Below are positions 9,584-16,812 of a stretch of 44,353 bases of DNA, piece by piece (within the stretch, counting starts at the first letter, position 1; every line of letters starts with the position of its first letter). Origin of the DNA: Lachnospiraceae bacterium (lineage in GTDB: Bacteria; Bacillota; Clostridia; Lachnospirales; Lachnospiraceae); the NCBI GenBank assembly GCA_017472325.1, contig JAFUQM010000025.1, positions 1 to 44,353 on the forward strand, in the 5' to 3' direction. Under the pieces are notes generated by a model. That model did no database searches. It was not told where the DNA came from and saw only the letters and a program-made list of their open reading frames with translations. The position numbers and the translations under genes are program-made.

Positions 9584-9618
9584 GACTTCGTCCATTTCTG
9601 CTCGCTAACGCTCATTAT
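9584..9618. repeat. 35-base direct repeat, copy 2 (murA leader)
   Basis: Exact second copy of the 35-base unit at 9505-9539. The 44 bases between the copies also look non-coding and contain GCGAGCGG/GGCGAATGGCGC-like motifs. Confidence 0.85.
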
Positions 9619-9648
9619 ATCATATTTCGTTTATTTGTAAATACTCAT

Positions 9649-11223
9649 TTAATTCAGATATTTTAGCGGATTTACATGCGAGCCGTTAATTATCATCTCA
9701 AAATGAAGATGTGGTCCTGTACTTCGTCCTGTATTACCGCTTAGGGCTATTTTCTGTCCCTGCGATACACTTTGTCCAGCTTTTACCAAAACCTTGCTTA
9801 GATGTGCATAACGTGTCTCTCTGCCATCAGAATGTCTGATATAGACAACATATCCATATCCACTGCCCCATCCAGCTCTTGTAACCGTACCTCCAGAGGA
9901 TGCTACAACTGCTGTACCAGTTGGAACTGCCCAGTCAATCCCTTTATGATATGTGGAAGCACCCTTTGTTGGCGCTTTTCTCCTACCAAATCCCGAGGAC
10001 TGTCTTCCACCTGAAATTGGTTTGATATACGTTGGCGGAATTATCGTTCCCCGCTCTACAATCTTAGGCACAGCTTCCATATGCACTTCTTCTTGTATAA
10101 TCTCTCGCCCAGTTTCTGTACTGTTACGATAAGAGATTACAGCTATTGCTTCCCTATGTCCAGCTGATGGCTCTTGTAGCGTTACCTGCTTGGTCGTATA
10201 CCATTCATCATTAGGAACATACACAACTTCTGCTTCATAATCTTCTTCCAAATAGACTTCTTCCTGTCTTACAACAGAAAGCTCAGGCTCAGGAATCGTA
10301 ATAATCAGCTCATCTCCAATACGAATTGTGGAATTCTCATCCTCGAGAATCTCATTCATGGCAATTAGTTTGTCCATCGGAATCTCTGTTTTCTCCGAAA
10401 TCTGTGAAAGTGTATCTCCTGCTACCACCTCATAGATTGTATTTTTTTCCTGGTCCTTCGTAACCACCTCTGTTGCTTCTGCCAATGGTGTCAGTGCATC
10501 TTCTGGAAGATACGCTTCTACTATCTCTACTGTATCACCAAACTCCAGACTAATTAATCCAAGATTGTAATCATCAAATGCTTTCTCTACTTCTGGAATT
10601 GCATCTTGAAAAATTTCAGTTAATGCTGCTTCCAGCCCCGCTTCCGGCAGTCTATCCGTTTTTTCGACTTCTTCCACTACCGGCTTTTCTACTCTCGCAG
10701 TCAATACATTCAACTCTCTCGTTGGATCAAGTTCCAAATTTACCTTGTACTCACCGGAGGTATCATATTTATCTACTGCTGCCTGTAACATCTGTAATAC
10801 TTCATCCGCGCTGGCAAGATTTACCATAAATTCATTAATTTTTACTGTGTAGGAACGATGCAGCGTCTGTTTCTCACTTCGTAATAGTACCTGATGCATA
10901 TTCTCAATAATCTTCTTATGAGAATCTACTTTGCCAAACAGCACTTCTCTGCCTTCTGTCCTAAGTTCTGTATCTAACATCAGCATATCTTCTGACTGTT
11001 TAGCAATGCGCAGACGTGCTTCTCTCATACATTCGTCAATTTCAGCTTCATTCTCAATCTGACCTACTACTGTTCCATTCAGTATCACTGTAAAAATATT
11101 ATTACCTGTACTTTCGTATTTCATAAAGAATGGCAAAAAGAATGCGTTAACAATAAATGCCAACACAGTAATATTGATATAACTCAAACGCAACCTTTTA
11201 TAGTGCTTCGTTAATTTTTTCAT
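9649..11223 (-). CDS. LysM-G5-M23 peptidoglycan endopeptidase, membrane anchored
   Basis: Predicted extracellular zinc metallopeptidase that cuts peptidoglycan cross-links. In order, the 524-residue protein shows: a short basic N-terminus and one membrane segment (about 15-34); a ~220-residue helical stalk; LysM (about 263-312, EVVAGDTLSQISEKTEIP); G5 (about 318-393); and a LytM/M23 domain with zinc-site residues H426 and D430 (YHKGIDW) and the active-site histidines H474 and H505/H507 (GPHLHFE). All key residues are present, so it is probably active. Similar LysM-G5-M23 proteins occur in Clostridia in growth or sporulation wall remodelling; which applies here is unknown. An inverted repeat in its promoter region may be an operator. 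Confidence 0.93.
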   Translation of the reverse strand: MKKLTKHYKRLRLSYINITVLAFIVNAFFLPFFMKYESTGNNIFTVILNGTVVGQIENEAEIDECMREARLRIAKQSEDMLMLDTELRTEGREVLFGKVDSHKKIIENMHQVLLRSEKQTLHRSYTVKINEFMVNLASADEVLQMLQAAVDKYDTSGEYKVNLELDPTRELNVLTARVEKPVVEEVEKTDRLPEAGLEAALTEIFQDAIPEVEKAFDDYNLGLISLEFGDTVEIVEAYLPEDALTPLAEATEVVTKDQEKNTIYEVVAGDTLSQISEKTEIPMDKLIAMNEILEDENSTIRIGDELIITIPEPELSVVRQEEVYLEEDYEAEVVYVPNDEWYTTKQVTLQEPSAGHREAIAVISYRNSTETGREIIQEEVHMEAVPKIVERGTIIPPTYIKPISGGRQSSGFGRRKAPTKGASTYHKGIDWAVPTGTAVVASSGGTVTRAGWGSGYGYVVYIRHSDGRETRYAHLSKVLVKAGQSVSQGQKIALSGNTGRSTGPHLHFEMIINGSHVNPLKYLN

Positions 11224-11255
11224 AAAAAAACCATACCCTTCCAGGATCTGTCAAA

Positions 11256-11281
11256 ATTGTTACAATACGGTCTGTAACAAT
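11256..11281. promoter_or_regulatory. Operator-like inverted repeat between M23 gene and dinB
   Basis: ATTGTTACA (11256-11264) and TGTAACAAT (11273-11281) form a perfect 9-base inverted repeat with an 8-base spacer. It lies 33-58 bases upstream of the M23 peptidase start and upstream of the dinB promoter. It looks like a dimeric repressor or activator site; the binder is unknown. Confidence 0.4.
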
Positions 11282-11317
11282 TATGTAATAATATAATTTT
11301 ATCAGTATTTATTTTAG

Positions 11318-11347
11318 TTGTAAAGAACTTGTTCCTATGGGTATAAT
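11318..11347 (+). promoter_or_regulatory. Sigma-A promoter of dinB
   Basis: TTGTAA (11318-11323), an 18-base spacer and TATAAT (11342-11347), 50 bases before the dinB start codon. Confidence 0.6.
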
Positions 11348-11396
11348 GATAGTAAAATATAACGTGAAATTTACACAAAAATGAAAGGCAGTTGTC

Positions 11397-12614
11397 ATGG
11401 ACACTACATTTTTTCACATTGATGTCAATTCTGCATTCCTAAGCTGGAGTGCAGTATATAAATTAAAACAAGGCGATACCATTGACCTTCGTGAGATTCC
11501 ATCGATTATTGGTGGTGATATACAACGTCGTCACGGTGTGGTGCTTGCAAAGTCAGTTCCTGCCAAAGCATTCCATATCAATACCGGTGAACCGATTGTG
11601 AATGCCCTAAAAAAATGTCCATTTCTAACAATAGAATCTCCAAATCACGCATTGTATGAAGAATATTCCGCAAACTTAATGGACTATTTATCTCACATCT
11701 GTCCTGACATTGAAAAAGTCAGCATCGATGAATGTTTTATGGATTTTACCCCAATTGCCACTCATTATGAAAGCCCAATACAGGCTGCCACACAAATAAA
11801 AGATTCTATTTACAAAAAATTTGGATTTACCGTCAACATTGGCATCTCCAACAAGAAAGTGCTTGCCAAAATGGCTTCTGATTTTAAAAAGCCGAATCTG
11901 GTACATACGTTATTTGATTATGAAATAGCAAAAAAAATGTGGCCGCTCCCTGTTTCTTCCTTATATATGTGTGGTAAATCCAGCGTAGATGCATTAAAAA
12001 AACTCGGCATACTGACCATCGGCGACCTCGCATGCGCTAATCCCGACATTATAGTCTCTCATTTAAAAAGTCATGGACAACTTTTGTGGGAATATGCAAA
12101 TGGCATTGATGACTCGGTCATCGAAAATGCACCAAGTGAATTAAAAGGAATTGGAAACTCTATCACATTAACAAAAGACGCCGTTACAAGAGATGAAGCG
12201 TTCCGCGTTCTTCTGTCACTTTCAGAAACTGTATGCTCCAGACTTCGCACTGCTAATCAATCTGCGGGGATGGTAAGCACGGAAATCAAGTACAGTACAT
12301 TTAAAAGCGTTTCTCATCAGACGACCCTAAAAACAGCGTCCAATACCAATGAAATCATTTACAAAACAGCCTGCACCCTTTTTGATGAGCTTTGGGACGG
12401 GACCCCTATCCGTCTGCTTGGCGTGCGTACCTCCAAACTTGTCTCAAAAGACGAACCCGTACAGATGAATTTATTCGATATGCAATCTGTATCCGAAGTC
12501 ACTGCTTCTTCTCAAAAGCAAACAAAGTTAGATGCCGCCATCGATTCTATTCGTCAAAAGTACGGAAACTCTGCAATAGTACGCGCCAGCCTATTATCTA
12601 ACCCAAAAGATTAA
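11397..12614 (+). CDS. dinB: Y-family DNA polymerase (DNA polymerase IV-like)
   Basis: Error-prone translesion DNA polymerase. The 405-residue protein has the Y-family catalytic carboxylates: D9 in HIDVNSAF, and D111-E112 in the SIDECFMDF signature. A helix-hairpin-helix (thumb) and little-finger domain follow. The C-terminus has QMNLF (residues 356-360), a good match to the beta-clamp-binding motif QxxLF. The start has a moderate ribosome binding site (AAAGG). It is monocistronic and divergent from the M23 gene. No LexA box was recognised in the promoter. DinB versus UmuC-like subtype is uncertain, so the symbol is approximate. Confidence 0.9.
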   Translation: MDTTFFHIDVNSAFLSWSAVYKLKQGDTIDLREIPSIIGGDIQRRHGVVLAKSVPAKAFHINTGEPIVNALKKCPFLTIESPNHALYEEYSANLMDYLSHICPDIEKVSIDECFMDFTPIATHYESPIQAATQIKDSIYKKFGFTVNIGISNKKVLAKMASDFKKPNLVHTLFDYEIAKKMWPLPVSSLYMCGKSSVDALKKLGILTIGDLACANPDIIVSHLKSHGQLLWEYANGIDDSVIENAPSELKGIGNSITLTKDAVTRDEAFRVLLSLSETVCSRLRTANQSAGMVSTEIKYSTFKSVSHQTTLKTASNTNEIIYKTACTLFDELWDGTPIRLLGVRTSKLVSKDEPVQMNLFDMQSVSEVTASSQKQTKLDAAIDSIRQKYGNSAIVRASLLSNPKD

Positions 12615-12644
12615 CCTCGAAACACTTACTTTAGTGCTTCAAGG
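12615..12644 (+). terminator. Weak hairpin after dinB
   Basis: An imperfect 12-base stem (12615-12626 with 12633-12644, two mismatches) starts right after the dinB stop. No T-tract follows, so termination here is uncertain. Confidence 0.35.
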
Positions 12645-12660
12645 TTCCTCCCCATAACAC

Positions 12661-12697
12661 CAAACGTCAGCACATTTCAGGAAAATGGTAGTATTTC
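12661..12697. repeat. Degenerate 37-base repeat copy
   Basis: The first 22 bases match the 37-base repeat found at 14606 at 19 positions, and the rest has diverged. It abuts the left end of the fold-back element. Probably a decayed family member. Confidence 0.35.
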
Positions 12698-13020
12698 TTA
12701 GCACCTGATTTTGATGGTGTGCAACCGTCGAAGCACTGTTTGAGTTTTACAGAAAATAGTAGCATATGTACAGGCTAGACGATAACCTTTTTTGGCGTTT
12801 TCTAAATGAAGCATTCGACATCTTCGATTGTTCTGCACTCTACAAAAGAGGCTTTGCCTCTAGGAGTTTCGGGCAGAACTTAATGTCTCTGTGCTTCATT
12901 AAGAAAACGCACAAAACGGTTAAAAGTCTAGCCTGTACATATGCTACTATTTTCTGTAAGACGAGTTTTGCGAGACGGTTGTAATAAAGACCATCAAAAT
13001 CAGGTGTATAGAAAGTATTT
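12690..13020. mobile_element. 331-base fold-back (long palindrome) element
   Basis: The whole stretch between dinB and the flavin reductase gene is an imperfect inverted repeat centred near 12854 (GAGGC-TTT-GCCTC). Perfect sub-arms are 12749-12780 with 12926-12957 (32 bases) and 12702-12718 with 12990-13006 (17 bases), and weaker complementarity fills the rest. AGTATTT occurs directly at both edges (12690-12696 and 13014-13020), possibly a 7-base target duplication. No convincing protein is encoded. It resembles a miniature fold-back transposable element or a long structured RNA; transcribed in either direction it would form a very stable hairpin. Confidence 0.6.
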
Positions 13021-13055
13021 GTTATTTTGCAACCAATCCCTTTTTATTGAAAGTA

Positions 13056-13619
13056 CTATTTTTTCTTTACACTATATCCGAATGTGCCAAGTGGTTCTCC
13101 CATTGTATAGTAAGTACCATGTGAATACACAATTGGTTTTGCTTTGGCTAAGTCAAATTTCTGGTTCTCATCCATATATGCTTCATCAGCATGAACTGCA
13201 ACTACCTCTGCCAAAAACATATGATGAACCCCCAAATCTTTTCTCTCAACAACCTTACATTCAATATTCACTGGACTCTCAGCAATCAATGGTGCTTTTA
13301 CCTTTTCTGCTGGAAGCGGTGTAAGATTCATTTCTTTGAACTTGTCTACATTTCTGCCACTTTTTACACCACAGTAATCCGTTGCATAAGCCAACGCTTC
13401 TGTCGTAAGGTTAATTACAAATTCTCCCGTCTCCTGAATCATATCGTAGGAATAACGTTCTGGTCTGACAGAGATAGACACCATTGGTGGATCACTGCAA
13501 ATAGTCCCTGCCCATGCAACAGTAAATACATTTTGTCTGCCCGCTTTATCCGCAACACTAACGAGTACAACAGGCAATGGATACAGCATATTGCCAGGTT
13601 TCCAACTTTGTTTACTCAT
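13056..13619 (-). CDS. Flavin reductase-like FMN-binding protein
   Basis: The 187-residue protein belongs to the flavin reductase/flavoredoxin (split-barrel FMN-binding) family. It has the N-terminal YPLPVVLVSVAD strand, the VAWAGTICSDPPMVSISVRP core, and FVINLTTEALAYATDYCGVKSGRNVDKF, a typical nucleotide-binding stretch. Members are redox proteins or NAD(P)H:flavin reductases; the partner is unknown. The ATG at 13619 is chosen because AAAGGTGA sits just upstream; a GTG three codons earlier overlaps that site. It lies 27 bases after a coiled-coil membrane protein gene on the same strand and may be co-transcribed. The fold-back element follows and is the only visible candidate terminator. Confidence 0.88.
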   Translation of the reverse strand: MSKQSWKPGNMLYPLPVVLVSVADKAGRQNVFTVAWAGTICSDPPMVSISVRPERYSYDMIQETGEFVINLTTEALAYATDYCGVKSGRNVDKFKEMNLTPLPAEKVKAPLIAESPVNIECKVVERKDLGVHHMFLAEVVAVHADEAYMDENQKFDLAKAKPIVYSHGTYYTMGEPLGTFGYSVKKK

Positions 13620-13646
13620 ATCAATCACCTTTCTAATAAACTCTTT

Positions 13647-14174
13647 TTATAAAATTTTGAACATGTTAAGCAAATACATCACTAACAGTGCAACACTGGA
13701 ACATGTACCAAGAATACCTATTGCAAGAGTGACAATATTCGTCATTTTCAAAGATTCTTTTAGCGCCTTATTCTCTGCCTGTAATGTTTCTGTCTGCTTT
13801 GTCAGTTCCTCCACAACTACTGCCTGTACATTACGGTATACTTTCACATTCTCCTTATGTACATAGTCTGTAACCTGTTCCTTCAAAGCGTTCATGGCAT
13901 CCGTCAGTTTCTGAACGGTTTCTTCATTCTCATTATCCTGTTCCGGTAACACAATTGCCTCTATTTTTTCACTGACTTCATCGATAAGGTCATTCAGTTT
14001 TTCGCTCATCTCTACATTGGTCAGATTCAGACTGCGCATTTCTTTAAGACATTCCTCATATGCCGCAAGCTGCTCCTGCATTCTTTTATTCTCTGCCGCC
14101 TCTGCTGCAGAATTCGCTTTAATCATCTCCTGCGCATTGAATTTCTGCGCCAACTTATCCATAAAGTTATCCAT
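13647..14174 (-). CDS. Coiled-coil protein with C-terminal membrane anchor
   Basis: Not recognised as a named family. The 175-residue product is highly charged and predicted to be almost wholly helical, with heptad-like coiled coil from about 15 to 145 (rich in E, K, Q, L). A single hydrophobic segment at the C-terminus (TIVTLAIGILGTCSSVALLVMYLLN-like, last ~30 residues) makes it a tail-anchored protein facing the cytoplasm. The start at 14174 follows GGGAGG; a TTG five codons upstream overlaps that site and is disfavoured. No signal peptide is seen. A scaffold or tethering role is possible but not shown. Confidence 0.7.
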   Translation of the reverse strand: MDNFMDKLAQKFNAQEMIKANSAAEAAENKRMQEQLAAYEECLKEMRSLNLTNVEMSEKLNDLIDEVSEKIEAIVLPEQDNENEETVQKLTDAMNALKEQVTDYVHKENVKVYRNVQAVVVEELTKQTETLQAENKALKESLKMTNIVTLAIGILGTCSSVALLVMYLLNMFKIL

Positions 14175-14486
14175 CCATTTTCCTCCCAAAGTATGTACTC
14201 CTTCTCTAAAACATTCGTTAAATCACGGTACATAATTCATTGTTATCTCATACCTCTCGGTTATTAAATTTATTCTAACATTATATCTTCACTTTTACAA
14301 CCTGATTTGTTTTTGTATAATTTGTACTATATTTCGTCTTTTATTTCTGCTTTTTTGTTAACTTTAACGTTCTCTTCATATTGTGTTCATAGTTTGTTCA
14401 TATTTTATTGCTATACTATATATAAATCAAACAAAGATATTAGTAATGTTTTCTCATTACACATATAGATAAATTTTTTCATAATA

Positions 14487-14535
14487 GCCCGGGCGCTGCG
14501 AAGTGTCTGGGCACTCCTCATTTTATGGAGACTTT
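14487..14535 (+). ncRNA. Candidate structured RNA in a long gene-free stretch
   Basis: A GC-rich 10-pair stem with several G-T wobbles (14487-14496 with 14503-14512, loop TGCGAA) is followed by a small stem CTCC/GGAG (14514-14517 with 14527-14530) and then ACTTTTATG. It stands out in very AT-rich surroundings. A promoter-like TATACT/TATAT lies about 70 bases upstream on the plus strand. No known RNA family was recognised. The rest of 14190-14568 appears featureless AT-rich DNA. Confidence 0.3.
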
Positions 14536-14568
14536 TATGTTATAAAATTTTCTATGAAGCAACACCAG

Positions 14569-14605
14569 CAAACGCTGGCACGTTTCACGAGCCGTCTTAT
14601 TAGAC
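14569..14605. repeat. 37-base hairpin repeat, copy A
   Basis: First unit of a tandem pair. It contains GGCACG and GAGCCG arms that can form a short hairpin. The same unit recurs at 14606, 16661, 16698 (diverged) and 36673. Confidence 0.85.
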
Positions 14606-14642
14606 CAAACGTCGGCACGTTTCACGAGCCGTCTTATTGGTT
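14606..14642. repeat. 37-base hairpin repeat, copy B
   Basis: Second unit, directly abutting copy A with no spacer. It ends six bases from the T-tract side of the alarmone synthetase terminator. Confidence 0.85.
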
Positions 14643-14648
14643 GAAAAA

Positions 14649-14676
14649 GCTGCTGTACTTTACATGGTACAACAGC
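14649..14676 (-). terminator. Intrinsic terminator of the alarmone synthetase gene
   Basis: A 10-pair stem (14649-14658 with 14667-14676, one G-T pair) is followed in minus sense by a run of five T. It lies 34 bases after the stop codon. Confidence 0.8.
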
Positions 14677-14709
14677 CCTTTTATCTCATATTGAAACTTA
14701 TATTATGTA

Positions 14710-15351
14710 TTATTTATCCAACGTTTGGATTTCTTCATTTAATGACATCATTCTTGCGTCCAGCTCCGATACCATTCTGGAACATTCTACCAACTCCGCC
14801 GTGATATGTTCTGGCGCACAGCCTTCAAATTTATAACGTATCTTATGTTCAAGACTCGCCCAGAAATCCATTGCTACAGTACGAATCTGAATCTCCACCT
14901 TAGCATCTACAATTCTGTCAGACAAGAAAATCGGTAATGTCACAAGCATATGATAACTCTTATATCCGCTTGGCTTAGGATTTTGGATATAATCCTTCAC
15001 CGAAAGAACTTTTATGTCATTTTGATTTCTCAGCATATCTGCAATGCGATAAATGTCCGAGGTAAACGAGCAAATAATACGAATACCCGCTATGTCATTT
15101 ACATATTTCACCATATTTTCTATTGTAGACTCATATCCATGTTTCTTTAATTTTTTTACAATGCTCTCCGATGATTTAATTCGGGATTTGATGTGTTCAA
15201 TCGGATTATATTGATGAACATGCTGAAATTCATCATTTAAAATTTCTAATTTTGTCCCTATTTCTTTAAGGGCAGAATTATATATCAAAATGACTTCTTT
15301 CCAACTATCCACTTCACTATTTTTGTCTACTTGAAATTCCATAATTATCAT
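14710..15351 (-). CDS. Small alarmone synthetase (RelA/SpoT-domain GTP pyrophosphokinase)
   Basis: Predicted to make (p)ppGpp from ATP and GDP/GTP. The 213-residue protein is essentially a stand-alone synthetase domain with flanking helices, the size of RelQ/RelP-type enzymes; it lacks HD hydrolase, TGS and ACT domains. Visible motifs are GIRIICSF, KPSGYKSYH and EIQIRTVAMDFWASLEHKIRYK, which carry the nucleotide-binding and catalytic residues. The frame is open upstream to 15417, but an extended -10 element at 15379-15384 would place transcription start inside that extension, so the ATG at 15351 (or 15342) is preferred. RelQ versus RelP subclass is not resolved. It has its own terminator. Confidence 0.92.
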   Translation of the reverse strand: MIIMEFQVDKNSEVDSWKEVILIYNSALKEIGTKLEILNDEFQHVHQYNPIEHIKSRIKSSESIVKKLKKHGYESTIENMVKYVNDIAGIRIICSFTSDIYRIADMLRNQNDIKVLSVKDYIQNPKPSGYKSYHMLVTLPIFLSDRIVDAKVEIQIRTVAMDFWASLEHKIRYKFEGCAPEHITAELVECSRMVSELDARMMSLNEEIQTLDK

Positions 15352-15378
15352 CTCGTTCCGTCCTATATTTCTTTTCTT

Positions 15379-15387
15379 ATTATACCA
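15379..15387 (-). promoter_or_regulatory. Extended -10 promoter of the alarmone synthetase gene
   Basis: In minus sense TGGTATAAT, an extended -10 box (TG-N-TATAAT), 28 bases before the preferred start codon. No good -35 was seen, as is usual for extended -10 promoters. Confidence 0.6.
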
Positions 15388-15423
15388 TATATTTACAAAA
15401 ATATAGTAATTACACAAATTTTT

Positions 15424-15451
15424 TTGAAAAATTTCATTTTTATTGTATAAT
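15424..15451 (+). promoter_or_regulatory. Sigma-A promoter of the small ORF at 15546
   Basis: TTGAAA (15424-15429), a 16-base spacer and TATAAT (15446-15451). This predicts a leader of about 90 bases before the start codon. Confidence 0.6.
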
Positions 15452-15545
15452 TAATACATTGTTACTTCATAATTTGTCCCATACTATTATATGTATGTCC
15501 GCATTTGAATAAATATGCTACATTTTTTGGCTAAAGGAGTTTTTT

Positions 15546-15812
15546 ATGTTTCGTTTATGGGGAAAAATCATAACAGATAATAGGCTAATCCGCGACACCG
15601 TCATTTGCAATGACAGCGATGACACTAGAACACATAAGATTTTTGACGCTCTCGATCAGATATGCTATGAATTTGACTTAGGGAAACCAATTTGGCTGGA
15701 TGCTACTATTACAGAATTCAAAAGACACGCTAAAGCACGTTTTACACAGGATTGCTTTGTAGAAAGCATTGATTTTGACTATTTAGAAATCCATGTCATT
15801 GAAGAAGACTAA
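15546..15812 (+). CDS. Small protein of unknown function (88 aa)
   Basis: Function not recognised. The acidic, soluble 88-residue product begins MFRLWGKI and has no membrane segment or metal-binding cysteine pairs (its three Cys are scattered). Support for a real gene: a strong AAAGGAG ribosome binding site, a consensus promoter about 95 bases upstream and an intrinsic terminator 40 bases after the stop, i.e. a complete monocistronic unit. It diverges from the alarmone synthetase gene. Confidence 0.75.
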   Translation: MFRLWGKIITDNRLIRDTVICNDSDDTRTHKIFDALDQICYEFDLGKPIWLDATITEFKRHAKARFTQDCFVESIDFDYLEIHVIEED

Positions 15813-15852
15813 AAGATACTATATCATATGATCTATCTTATTATTTACAACC

Positions 15853-15887
15853 AACAGTACACTATTTTCTAGTGTGCTGTTTTTTTG
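15853..15887 (+). terminator. Intrinsic terminator after the 88-aa gene
   Basis: A 12-pair stem (one G-T pair, loop TTTTC) is followed by seven T. Strong Rho-independent terminator. Confidence 0.88.
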
Positions 15888-15897
15888 CATATTTTTG

Positions 15898-15926
15898 TTG
15901 ACAACGCGCATAATAAAATGTAGTAT
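15898..15926 (+). promoter_or_regulatory. Sigma-A promoter of the hemolysin III gene
   Basis: TTGACA (15898-15903), a 17-base spacer and TAGTAT (15921-15926), about 75 bases before the start codon. Confidence 0.6.
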
Positions 15927-16001
15927 ATGTTTATATCATATGTGGTTTTCATTACTACGTGCAATATTTAAGAATACTTTATAATCCAAGGAGGTTATAT
16001 T

Positions 16002-16652
16002 ATGCAAATTACAATCAGAGAACCAGGAAGCGCCATTACACATTTTGTTGCAATGATGATGGCAGTTTTTGCCTCAGTGCCTTTGTTGGTAAAGGCTGCC
16101 GTTTCTTCAGGCAATATTGCTTTTACTGCCATGTCTATTTTCATGTTAAGTATGATTTTATTGTATGGTGCCAGCGCAACCTATCATTCAGTTAATGTCT
16201 CCGAGAAAGCATTAAAAATTTTTCGCAAAATAGACCATATGATGATTTTTGTACTGATTGCAGGTTCATATACACCAGTATGCCTCATTATTCTCGATGG
16301 TCAGATGGGATACACCTTACTTTTTGTCGTATGGGCAATTGCTATTTTCGGTATGATTATCAAAATGTTATGGATTACCTGTCCTAAGTGGTTTTCTTCT
16401 GTTATCTATATTGCAATGGGTTGGGTATGTATTTTTGTATTTGTTCCTCTATGGAATTCTCTTCCACGTTCTGCATTCTTATGGTTGCTTGCAGGAGGAT
16501 TGATTTATACAGCCGGCGGTGTAATTTATGCTTTAAAACTTCCACTCTTTAATTCCAAACATAAATCTTTTGGCTCACATGAAATATTTCATTTATTCGT
16601 TATGGCCGGAAGCATCTGCCACTTCATATTTATGTACCGCTATCTGGTATAA
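16002..16652 (+). CDS. Hemolysin III / PAQR-family membrane protein
   Basis: Seven-transmembrane integral membrane protein of 216 residues in the HlyIII/YqfA (PAQR-like) family. Conserved family residues are visible: S-ATYH near residue 60, KIDHMMIFVLIAGSYTP near 75, and the C-terminal HEIFH...H. In related PAQR proteins these His/Asp residues bind zinc. Despite the family name, most bacterial members are not proven toxins; roles in membrane lipid homeostasis have been suggested. The start follows a strong AAGGAGG. It is monocistronic and convergent with guaB. Confidence 0.9.
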   Translation: MQITIREPGSAITHFVAMMMAVFASVPLLVKAAVSSGNIAFTAMSIFMLSMILLYGASATYHSVNVSEKALKIFRKIDHMMIFVLIAGSYTPVCLIILDGQMGYTLLFVVWAIAIFGMIIKMLWITCPKWFSSVIYIAMGWVCIFVFVPLWNSLPRSAFLWLLAGGLIYTAGGVIYALKLPLFNSKHKSFGSHEIFHLFVMAGSICHFIFMYRYLV

Positions 16653-16660
16653 TACAATAC

Positions 16661-16697
16661 CAAACACCGGCACGTTTTTCGTGCCGTCTTATTAGAC
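16661..16697. repeat. 37-base hairpin repeat, copy C
   Basis: In this copy the arms are perfectly complementary: CGGCACG, five T, CGTGCCG. The first unit of a tandem pair starting eight bases after the hemolysin III stop codon. Confidence 0.85.
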
Positions 16698-16734
16698 GAA
16701 ACGACAGTACAATTCACGAGCTGTCTCATTCAAC
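16698..16734. repeat. 37-base hairpin repeat, copy D (diverged)
   Basis: Directly abuts copy C and has the same 37-base length, with matching ends (AAACG at the start, CATTCAAC against TATTAGAC at the end) but about a third of bases changed. It ends six bases from the guaB terminator stem. Confidence 0.7.
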
Positions 16735-16740
16735 AAAAAT

Positions 16741-16778
16741 AGCATCTCAGAAAGTATTATCATACATTCTGAGATGCT
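16741..16778 (-). terminator. Intrinsic terminator of guaB
   Basis: An 11-12 pair stem (16741-16752 with 16767-16778) is followed in minus sense by a T-rich run (TATTTTTG). It lies 34 bases beyond the guaB stop. Confidence 0.82.
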
Positions 16779-16812
16779 TATTATATGCAACAAACTCTTT
16801 TATAGTTCTCTT

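Noticed and set aside
11258..11278. WalR binding site upstream of the M23 peptidase
   Set aside because: The TGTTAC and TGTAAC half-sites are 9 bases apart rather than 5; the sequence is better described as an unassigned palindrome.
12766..13324. Short open frames across the fold-back element and flavin reductase gene
   Set aside because: No ribosome binding sites, unnatural composition, and they follow palindromic or antisense sequence.
14569..14642. Two adjacent 37-base repeats resembling a CRISPR repeat length
   Set aside because: The units abut with no spacers, only two occur together, and no cas genes are present.
15352..15417. Longer N-terminus for the alarmone synthetase
   Set aside because: The extension contains a good extended -10 promoter and a low-complexity, non-family sequence; the later ATG fits better.
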